A DNA stretch of 6,632 nt from Planctomycetaceae bacterium (GTDB taxonomy: Bacteria; Planctomycetota; Planctomycetia; Planctomycetales; Planctomycetaceae), in NCBI GenBank assembly GCA_003503535.1, contig DOCI01000058.1:14775-21406 (forward strand), in the 5' to 3' direction. Positions 1 to 5,133 of this stretch are shown piece after piece. The notes beneath the pieces were generated by a model. That model did no database searches. It saw only the letters and a list, made by a program, of their open reading frames with translations, and was not told where the DNA came from. Positions within the stretch are counted from its first letter, which is position 1; every line of letters starts with the position of its first letter. Made by a program: the position numbers and the translations under genes.

Positions 1-213
1 GTAAATGATGACTGATTAATCGGGTATAATTTGCGATGTTTTCATCAAATTTCAAGGATAGGAATCATTGGAAATCAAACGGTTGGGTTCAATTTGGTGA
101 GTTGATCAAATGAATTCGAGAGCCGTTGGATGTGCAAGGTGATAACTCACCTGATCGAACTTTATTTGTGAAATGAGTTCGAGTGAACGGGTTTTCATTA
201 AAAGCTTGTCACT
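1..213. other. Gene-free left edge, downstream of the thioredoxin gene
   Basis: No credible coding region is visible. The stretch lies 3' of the minus-strand methyltransferase/thioredoxin pair, so it should hold the end of that transcript, yet no classical stem plus T-run terminator is apparent on the minus strand. It does contain several short inverted repeats, listed separately, which could fold in the 3' untranslated RNA. A perfect TATAAT stands at 25-30 on the plus strand, but no -35-like hexamer sits at the right distance and no plus-strand gene follows it. Confidence 0.6.
96..182. repeat. Cluster of short, partly competing inverted repeats
   Basis: Three pairings can be read directly. 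GGTGAGTT at 96-103 is complementary to AACTCACC at 144-151. AGGTGA at 137-142 is complementary to TCACCT at 147-152 with a 4-nt loop. TCGAACT at 155-161 is complementary to AGTTCGA at 176-182. The first two share bases and cannot form together. A near-identical 13-mer also occurs twice in direct orientation, at 108-120 and 171-183, differing at one base. Function is unknown; the repeats may stabilise or end the upstream minus-strand transcript. With arms this short, chance is a real alternative. Confidence 0.35.
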
Positions 214-765
214 TTAAAGTTCCCTGTGAATTGCAGATTCCAGATCTCCTGAGGAGTCATAATTCCAGGCAATTTTTCCAGATCTTGAGATGACCCAGGC
301 TGAGGGGATGTATTCTGCTTCAAATTTCTCCAAGCAGGAAGAAGCCCCGTACCCATTCGGCCAGGTGATGCCTGGCTCTTCCAGAAATTTTTCAATGGCT
401 GGCATGACTGAAATCTCGTCACTGGTCAATCCAATGAAGACGACATCATCGCGATCCGCAAACTTCTGATAAATCTCAACCAGTTCAGGTGCCGCTTGAC
501 GGCAAGGATGACACCAAGTGGCCCAAGCATCAACCACAATGACTTTGCCGGCAAGATCAGTAGGCGGTTCACCATTCACCCAGCCGGCTGCTGAGATTTT
601 CGGTGCGACTTCTCCGACCGCCAACCCACCACGATCAGTACTTGTTCCTCCCTGACTGATTGTCCAAATGAGATAGAAGGCTGCAAAGATACAGATGGTG
701 AAAGCGAAAAATGACCCCGCAAGATCCATCACAAAGCGAGGTTTTTTCTGATGTTCGTTATTCAT
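214..765 (-). CDS. Membrane-anchored TlpA/ResA-like thioredoxin-fold protein
   Basis: This 183-residue protein has a short basic N-terminus, one hydrophobic segment at about residues 15-37, and then a thioredoxin fold. The active site WATWCHPCRQ places the redox cysteines at 85 and 88 (CHPC), after the beta strand VIVVDAW. The expected cis-proline lies in the EYIPSAWVI segment (P154), followed by SRSGKIAW, as in the TlpA/ResA/AhpC-TSA group. The family uses this site for thiol-disulfide exchange outside the cytoplasm. I infer an N-in anchor with the catalytic domain on the outer face; the substrate is unknown. A third cysteine, C144, lies shortly before the cis-proline loop. The start at 763-765 is the first ATG before the membrane segment; the bases just upstream lack a clear Shine-Dalgarno. 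The start lies inside the end of the methyltransferase gene (8-bp overlap), so translation is probably coupled. Fold confidence is high; physiological role is open. Confidence 0.9.
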   Translation of the reverse strand: MNNEHQKKPRFVMDLAGSFFAFTICIFAAFYLIWTISQGGTSTDRGGLAVGEVAPKISAAGWVNGEPPTDLAGKVIVVDAWATWCHPCRQAAPELVEIYQKFADRDDVVFIGLTSDEISVMPAIEKFLEEPGITWPNGYGASSCLEKFEAEYIPSAWVISRSGKIAWNYDSSGDLESAIHREL

Positions 766-1519
766 CTTTAGGAGAGTTCTTGGTGAAAATCATCAGATGT
801 TGCCGAGGGAGTTCGTCGATTGTTTCGGTGTGGGTCAGATTCCACTCGGGCAACGTCATTTCTTTGATGGACTGAGCTTCTGACATCTTGTGGACGAGTT
901 TGATTGGGACTTCAGGATCTTCCAGACGATACTCGACCAATGCAATTCGTCCGCCCGGCTTGAGAGCAGCGGCCATGTTCTGGACCATATCGTAGGGGAA
1001 TTCAAATTCGTGATAGACATCGACCATCAGAATCAGATCGACAGATTCGGCTTTGAGTTCTGGGCTTTTGGGAGCTCCCAGGTGTAAATCGACATTTTCG
1101 ATTTTCGTTTGATGCATTCGATTTTTGAGGCGGACGAGCATTTCCCGTTGGATATCGACCGCAATAATTTTACCTTCAGGTGCGACCAGCGGAGCCATTT
1201 TCAAAGTGAGTACGCCGCTGCCAGCTCCAATATCTGCAACAATCTGGCCAGGCTTGAGCTTGAGCAATTCAATGAGCCGAGAGAGATTCTCTTCAGCTTC
1301 CCGCTCCGGTCGTTCCAGCCACATCGCCGCGGGATGCCCCATTACATGTGCGATTTCACGCCCCATGTAGAATTTCCCAATACCATTGGGATCATGTTCG
1401 GCTTTCCATTCGTAGCGGTCATCGGCTTGTTCTTTGGCAGGTTCATCCGATTGAACAGATGTTACTGCGATCAATACCAGTATTTGAAAGAAGAAAAGCC
1501 GTTTTATTAGAGATGTCAT
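758..1519 (-). CDS. Signal-peptide-bearing class I SAM-dependent methyltransferase family protein
   Basis: The protein has 253 residues. Residues 1-24 look like a Sec signal peptide: a basic start (K6, R7), a hydrophobic core at about 8-21, and possible cleavage after VQS. A family-specific region follows (about 43-77, including GIGKFYMGREIAHVMGH and WLERPERE). The Rossmann methyltransferase core comes next: SAM motif I VADIGAGSG at 94-102, the acidic strand end IIAVDI at 118-123, LILMVDVYHEF at 162-172, and KPGGRIALVEY at 187-197. Motif I argues for a functional SAM pocket. The substrate cannot be told from sequence. Export is odd, because SAM is a cytoplasmic cofactor. The gene is first of a probable two-gene operon and its stop overlaps the thioredoxin start by 8 bp. 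The start at 1517-1519 has only a weak GGA upstream, but it gives the complete signal peptide. A later start near M52 would remove the signal, but also the first part of the conserved-looking region. Confidence 0.88.
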   Translation of the reverse strand: MTSLIKRLFFFQILVLIAVTSVQSDEPAKEQADDRYEWKAEHDPNGIGKFYMGREIAHVMGHPAAMWLERPEREAEENLSRLIELLKLKPGQIVADIGAGSGVLTLKMAPLVAPEGKIIAVDIQREMLVRLKNRMHQTKIENVDLHLGAPKSPELKAESVDLILMVDVYHEFEFPYDMVQNMAAALKPGGRIALVEYRLEDPEVPIKLVHKMSEAQSIKEMTLPEWNLTHTETIDELPRQHLMIFTKNSPKDE

Positions 1520-1815
1520 TTTGAATTTTCCGTCATTCGTGTTGATTATTTTTTATTGCTGAGTTCTAAAGCGGTCAGCAGAGCAGATGACTCATTCTCC
1601 CCTCCAACTTCAGGATGAAAAGAGTCGCATCAAGTTTAACATGATGTTTGGTGGCGTCTGGATCTGTTTGTGGTCTATTTTACGGAAAATAAAAATATAA
1701 GATATTTCATAAAAGTAAAATTTGTGAACGTCGGATGTTAGCTGGAATAGAAACAATCTTTGTTGCGAACAAAAGCTGTTGAATACTCTGACCGATAATG
1801 ATGTACGATGTGCCG
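1520..1815. other. Intergenic spacer between permease stop and methyltransferase start
   Basis: This 296-bp AT-rich spacer separates two minus-strand genes and holds no convincing gene. It should contain the end of the permease transcript and the promoter of the methyltransferase/thioredoxin pair. A weak hairpin (TTTGTT at 1759-1764 with AACAAA at 1768-1773, 3-nt loop) lies about 40-55 bases past the permease stop, without a clear T-run. A tentative minus-strand promoter at 1699-1728 is listed separately. The separation suggests the permease and the pair are different transcription units, although read-through cannot be excluded. Confidence 0.55.
1699..1728 (-). promoter_or_regulatory. Candidate sigma-70-like promoter for the methyltransferase/thioredoxin pair
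   Basis: Read on the minus strand, TTCACA (1723-1728) is followed after 18 bases by TATCTT (1699-1704). The hexamers match the -35 and -10 consensus at 5 and 4 of 6 positions. The surroundings are very AT-rich, so chance matches are likely. Use of this site would leave a leader of roughly 170 bases before the methyltransferase start. Confidence 0.25.
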
Positions 1816-3630
1816 TCAGATAATCAAGCGGACTCCACCGAGATCCGCCAAGTGGTACTTGAGCTTTCCAGAGGGTGCACCAATAAACATCAGATTGGCT
1901 GGAATCTTCCACTCTTCAGAAAGAGATTGAATCAGCTCTGGTGAAAATTCCCCTTGAATTTCGACAAATTCAATATCGATCTCAGGATAGGTTTCATCCA
2001 GGAACTGCAGATGAGCTTTTAACTTGGGTGGGAGTTCGGATTCCTTGTGGATGACCGATACGATTTTGACATGATTTGTGTGTTCGTTATCTCGAATATA
2101 TAACATGACTTGATTTAAGTTTGGCAGGTTATCCCCACGAGTGAAGAACACTATCTGCTGATTGCGAATTTTTGAGAGCCAGTTATGAAGATTCGTATCG
2201 AGGTGATTGATTTGCCTGCCCAGCCGCGTCCACCAGGCAGCAGAGATGCGATCATCCTGCTTGAAAGCATCTTTTCGTTCTCGTCGAATTTTACGACGAA
2301 CTTCGTCAACAAAAAATACGATCAGTTCAAGGATCTGAGTGCGTGTCAACATGACGGTCACAATCAGAATGGTTGGCACAAGATACTCAAAAAAGACCAG
2401 CAGGTACTGGTGATTGAGTCTCGCATTTCCGTAGATGGCAATCCCGACCGCCAGCAAAGCCACCAATACCGTTAAATAGGATGCTTTCGAAGGGCGGGGG
2501 AGCCTGGCTCGCTTGATTTTCAGCAGTAAATTCCCAACTGCAAATAATCCCATTACCGATAAAAATGAGAGGGTATAAACAGCAGCAATCGATTTGAGGT
2601 CGCCACGAGTAATCATCAGCACTGAAACCGAAAGCAGGAAGAACATAATGATAATTCGATGCGGAGTCCCTCGTCGATTTTCTTTCAGGAGAAACCGCGG
2701 CAGGCAGCGATCGAGTGTCATACGTTTGATGAGTCCCGTCACGCCGACATAGCTGGTCAATGTTGCCCCACTGAGTACTAGAACCGCATCGACACTGATT
2801 AACCACGACAACCAGTTTCCTCCGGCGATCACTCCCATATGCGAGAGCAACGCATTCTGATAAGTATCGCGAATTTCCGGAGTTGTTACCAAAGCAAGAG
2901 CTAGAATTGCCATTCCCGGATTGAGAATTGTAATCGCCAGCCACATGTTCCGCAGTGTTTTTGGAAAGACGCCTTCGGCTTGTTCCTCGACGAAATTCGC
3001 GGAGGACTCAAAACCGGAAATTCCCAGCATCGAAGCGGCAAAGCCGAAGAATAACGCCATCCAGATGCCCCCCGGAGCTGGCTCTCCGAGATTCGCCCAC
3101 AGGATTTCTGTTCCCGAATTGAAGACGGTAATAGCGGATAGAATCATCAGCAGCAGCATCGAGGAAAGATGAAAAAGAAATATTCCAATCGCAACGACGG
3201 CAGATTCTGTAATTCCAATAATGGACAGCACCATAAAAAATGCCAGTAACCCGATGGTTGCTGGGATGACAGGCAAACCGTGCCAGAGCTCATGCAAATA
3301 ATGCATCGCTTCATTCGAAGAGATCACCGCAGTCGCCATGTAGGAAAGAATTGTGAGGCAGGCGGCTACCGAGGCTCGAAATTTACTCGTCGTATTCAGC
3401 AGGGCGTTATAGGCTCCTCCATTGAGAGGAAGCGCCCCGACAACTTCTGCATAAATCGATCGAAACAGATACAGCGTACCCGCCACCAGCAGCAAACAAA
3501 CAGGAGCCCAGCGACCCGCATAACCAATTGCCAACGCAGAAACATACAGGCAGGAAGAGGTGATATCGTTACCACAAATCGCAGTCGAAGCCAATTGCCC
3601 CAGTTTCGAATGCTGTTTCTCGACTGCCAT
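1816..3630 (-). CDS. APC-superfamily (amino acid/polyamine/organocation) permease with C-terminal soluble domain
   Basis: This 604-residue protein has about 12 hydrophobic segments between residues 12 and 429, at roughly 12-37, 41-62, 87-104, 119-140, 143-170, 188-210, 228-250, 269-295, 325-342, 346-370, 384-401 and 409-428. Family hallmarks are the broken first helix (AICGNDITSSCLY), the segment EVVGALPLNGGAYNALLNTT after helix 2, and the helix-6 region LGISGFESSANFVEEQ. These place it in the APC superfamily, inner-membrane secondary transporters for amino acids or related solutes. The substrate is not deducible. A basic linker at about 443-458 leads to a soluble tail. Residues about 491-604 alternate predicted strands (IVFFTRG, VKIVSVIH, IDIEFVEIQG, NLMFIGAP) with helices, like a universal-stress-protein or similar Rossmann-like fold, possibly regulatory. 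A plain APC permease ends near residue 430-450, so the tail is an addition. The start at 3628-3630 has only a weak GAG upstream. The gene diverges from the DUF1559 gene. Confidence 0.88.
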   Translation of the reverse strand: MAVEKQHSKLGQLASTAICGNDITSSCLYVSALAIGYAGRWAPVCLLLVAGTLYLFRSIYAEVVGALPLNGGAYNALLNTTSKFRASVAACLTILSYMATAVISSNEAMHYLHELWHGLPVIPATIGLLAFFMVLSIIGITESAVVAIGIFLFHLSSMLLLMILSAITVFNSGTEILWANLGEPAPGGIWMALFFGFAASMLGISGFESSANFVEEQAEGVFPKTLRNMWLAITILNPGMAILALALVTTPEIRDTYQNALLSHMGVIAGGNWLSWLISVDAVLVLSGATLTSYVGVTGLIKRMTLDRCLPRFLLKENRRGTPHRIIIMFFLLSVSVLMITRGDLKSIAAVYTLSFLSVMGLFAVGNLLLKIKRARLPRPSKASYLTVLVALLAVGIAIYGNARLNHQYLLVFFEYLVPTILIVTVMLTRTQILELIVFFVDEVRRKIRRERKDAFKQDDRISAAWWTRLGRQINHLDTNLHNWLSKIRNQQIVFFTRGDNLPNLNQVMLYIRDNEHTNHVKIVSVIHKESELPPKLKAHLQFLDETYPEIDIEFVEIQGEFSPELIQSLSEEWKIPANLMFIGAPSGKLKYHLADLGGVRLII

Positions 3631-3763
3631 TTCTCAATTTCTAATCCGGGGAATGTCGAAACGCTAAACAATTTTCAGTATGGCTGCAGGCATGAGAGAT
3701 GCAATAAGAAATCAATCGAGAGAATACTCAAAATGAGACACAAACACCAGAAGTGTGGACAAT

Positions 3764-3792
3764 TGTTTATTTTTATTGCGTTTTGTTGTCAA
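3764..3792 (-). promoter_or_regulatory. Candidate promoter for the permease gene
   Basis: On the minus strand a perfect -35 hexamer TTGACA (3787-3792) is followed after 17 bases by TAAACA (3764-3769), a poor -10 with 3 of 6 matches. The perfect -35 and standard spacing give it some weight. Transcription from here would leave a leader of about 125 bases before the permease start. The very AT-rich sequence makes the exact -10 uncertain. Confidence 0.3.
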
Positions 3793-3794
3793 CA
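3784..3794. repeat. Palindrome TGTTG-T-CAACA between divergent genes
   Basis: An 11-bp perfect inverted repeat with 5-bp arms and a single central base. It contains TTGTCA on the plus strand and TTGACA on the minus strand, so candidate -35 elements for both divergent genes overlap inside it. A bound regulator or polymerase here could affect both directions. Palindromes of this size also arise by chance in AT-rich DNA. Confidence 0.35.
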
Positions 3795-3814
3795 TTTGAG
3801 CATCAAAATATTCA
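3786..3814 (+). promoter_or_regulatory. Candidate promoter for the DUF1559 gene
   Basis: TTGTCA (3786-3791, 5 of 6 matches to the -35 consensus) is followed after exactly 17 bases by TATTCA (3809-3814, 3 of 6). A competing choice downstream is TTGCAG (3818-3823) with TCTAAT (3841-3846, 5 of 6 matches to -10), also with 17-base spacing. Either would give a leader of about 80-115 bases. The two cannot be separated by eye. Confidence 0.3.
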
Positions 3815-3916
3815 AACTTGCAGTTTAGTCGATAAAACCATCTAATATACCGATAATCAGAACATATATTTATTCGCATCATTCCGGCCGCGAATTTCAT
3901 CGATTTTCTTTAATCT

Positions 3917-3922
3917 AAGGAG
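3917..3922 (+). promoter_or_regulatory. Shine-Dalgarno site of the DUF1559 gene
   Basis: AAGGAG, 9 bases before the ATG at 3932, is a strong ribosome binding site and fixes that start. It is the only gene start in this window with a near-consensus site; the three visible minus-strand starts lack one. Confidence 0.85.
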
Positions 3923-3931
3923 AAAAAGTTC

Positions 3932-4912
3932 ATGTTAAGTATTTTGAGGCGTCTGAATAGACAGAAAGATGGGTTTACACTCATCGAACTGTTGGTTGTC
4001 ATTGCAATCATTGCGATTCTGGTTGCTTTGTTGCTTCCTGCCGTTCAGCAGGCTCGCGAGGCTGCTCGTCGTTCGAGTTGCAAAAACAATCTGAAACAAC
4101 TTGGACTGGCCTTGCACAATTATCACGATACTCACAGAGTCTTTCCTCCTGGCTGGGTCATCCCCAAATGTCCTGGGCTTTCCGATGGAGATCACCGATT
4201 TGTTCAGTATAATGCGGGATGGGGAATTCATATTTTGCCAATGTTGGAAGAGGGGGCCATTTATGATGCTCAGGATTTTGTGATGAATGGACCATGTCCC
4301 GGTAGTGGGCAACCATCGACTATTGGCGTCTTGGATGCTCCTTCCAATACCAATCACCTGAATGAGACTCTTGATTCATTCTCCTGTCCCAGCGATACGA
4401 AACCATCACGTGGTGTGAATAATTGTGGCACATCCAGCTATGTTGCCTGTCGCGGAAATGACGCAAATGGCGGGCAGTCTACTACATATAGCACGTTGAA
4501 TGGAATGTTCTATACCAATTCAAAGGTTCTAATGAGAGATGTTGTCGATGGCACATCGAACACGATTATGATCGGCGAGGTCAGTTGGAATCAGTATTAC
4601 GCTTTTGGAGCTGGCTCAAGCATTACGAGAGGTGGCTTATGGGGAGCGTTCGGTCAGCACAAATACGATGATATGGTCAGTCGCACAACAAATGCAATTT
4701 TTGGCATCAATCAAAGCCGACCAGATCCCGGCAACACCAATGATGGCTTCGGCAGCTTTCACAAGGGAGGTGCTCAGTTCGTCCTTGCTGATGGATCTGT
4801 CCGATTTATCAGTGAGAATGTGGACTCTCGCAACGCTGCCGGGACAACGCCGATGGGAACCTTCCAGCGACTTGGCGTGAAGGATGACGGACTGGTTGTT
4901 GGCGAATTCTAA
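3932..4912 (+). CDS. DUF1559 (SBP_bac_10-type) protein with prepilin-like N-terminus
   Basis: This 326-residue protein opens with a short basic leader and a type IV prepilin-like processing site: G14 before F15, E19 at the +5 position, in [19 protein letters not shown] hydrophobic helix of about 20 residues follows. The next block (about 37-75: [22 protein letters not shown], with HNYHDTH and FPPGW) is the classic start of the planctomycete DUF1559 family. Other family marks are SFSCPSD (149-155), [16 protein letters not shown] (201-216), and the C-terminal [17 protein letters not shown] (277-293). The length is typical. By family knowledge these proteins are pseudopilin-like and thought to be cell-envelope proteins; their function is not established. 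Cleavage by a prepilin peptidase is inferred. Six cysteines (50, 80, 122, 152, 165, 173) could form disulfides outside the cytoplasm. The gene appears monocistronic: strong Shine-Dalgarno, own terminator, divergent neighbour upstream, convergent mnmG downstream. Confidence 0.95.
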   Translation: MLSILRRLNRQKDGFTLIELLVVIAIIAILVALLLPAVQQAREAARRSSCKNNLKQLGLALHNYHDTHRVFPPGWVIPKCPGLSDGDHRFVQYNAGWGIHILPMLEEGAIYDAQDFVMNGPCPGSGQPSTIGVLDAPSNTNHLNETLDSFSCPSDTKPSRGVNNCGTSSYVACRGNDANGGQSTTYSTLNGMFYTNSKVLMRDVVDGTSNTIMIGEVSWNQYYAFGAGSSITRGGLWGAFGQHKYDDMVSRTTNAIFGINQSRPDPGNTNDGFGSFHKGGAQFVLADGSVRFISENVDSRNAAGTTPMGTFQRLGVKDDGLVVGEF

Positions 4913-4946
4913 TTAGGATTACTGCAATTTAGGTGAAATCCACTAT

Positions 4947-4979
4947 AGGAGGGTCGATTGAATCGATCCTCCTTTTTTT
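4947..4979 (+). terminator. Rho-independent terminator of the DUF1559 gene
   Basis: An 11-bp stem (4947-4957 with 4963-4973, one G-U pair, otherwise Watson-Crick, with AGGAGG pairing to CCTCCT at the base) closes a 5-nt loop. An uninterrupted T-run to 4979 follows directly. It begins about 35 bases after the stop codon. The orientation of the T-run marks it as acting on plus-strand transcription. Confidence 0.93.
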
Positions 4980-5099
4980 ATTTCCGATTCCATTAAACCG
5001 CAGCACTAAACTCATAAATTGTCGTGGTTTGATACGATTTCCACAAATGTACAATAAATCGTGATTCCTCACTAAACCTTCGGAAAGGTGAAACGTCTT

Positions 5100-5117
5100 A
5101 AAAATCACCAGTTGATT
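5100..5117 (-). terminator. Weak possible terminator after mnmG
   Basis: On the minus strand, AATCA (5113-5117) can pair with TGATT (5103-5107) across a 5-nt loop, with two more G-U pairs possible, and a run of five T (5100-5104) overlaps and follows the stem. It starts about 16 bases past the mnmG stop, the right place for a terminator. The stem is short and AT-rich, so support is modest. Two further small hairpins lie beyond it: ACCTT/AAGGT around 5076-5089 and GTGA/TCAC at 5061-5072. Confidence 0.3.
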
Positions 5118-5133
5118 CCGAAGAGCTCATGGA

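Larger units (their letters stand above)
3631..3931. other. Divergent intergenic region between permease and DUF1559 gene
   Basis: This 301-bp AT-rich spacer lies between two genes read away from each other, so it should carry both promoters. Candidate promoters, a small palindrome and a ribosome binding site are listed separately. A further inverted repeat, ATTCGC (3872-3877) with GCGAAT (3890-3895), encloses a GC-rich CGGCCG palindrome. It lies in what would be the leader RNA of the DUF1559 gene, about 35 bases before its start. I find no convincing small gene here: an open frame on the minus strand (3712-3900) has no supporting feature. Confidence 0.6.

Noticed and set aside
36..113. 25-codon plus-strand frame following TATAAT at 25-30
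   Set aside because: There is no -35 at the correct spacing, no ribosome binding site, and no conserved-looking product.
1109..1510. Plus-strand frames opposite the methyltransferase gene
   Set aside because: They are antisense to a gene with clear SAM motifs and their translations are unrecognisable.
1759..1773. Hairpin TTTGTT/AACAAA as permease terminator
   Set aside because: The stem is six AT-rich pairs with a 3-nt loop and no adjacent T-run, too weak to call.
2387..2944. Minus-strand 185-codon frame inside the permease gene
   Set aside because: It is an alternative frame within a clear membrane-protein gene, and its translation has no membrane or domain pattern.
3280..3828. Plus-strand open frame of 182 codons over the permease 5' end and the spacer
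   Set aside because: It is antisense to the permease and its translation is rich in Arg, Gln and Asn with no domain pattern.
3712..3900. 62-codon minus-strand frame in the divergent spacer
   Set aside because: There is no Shine-Dalgarno, no recognisable sequence, AT-driven composition, and it covers the candidate promoters.
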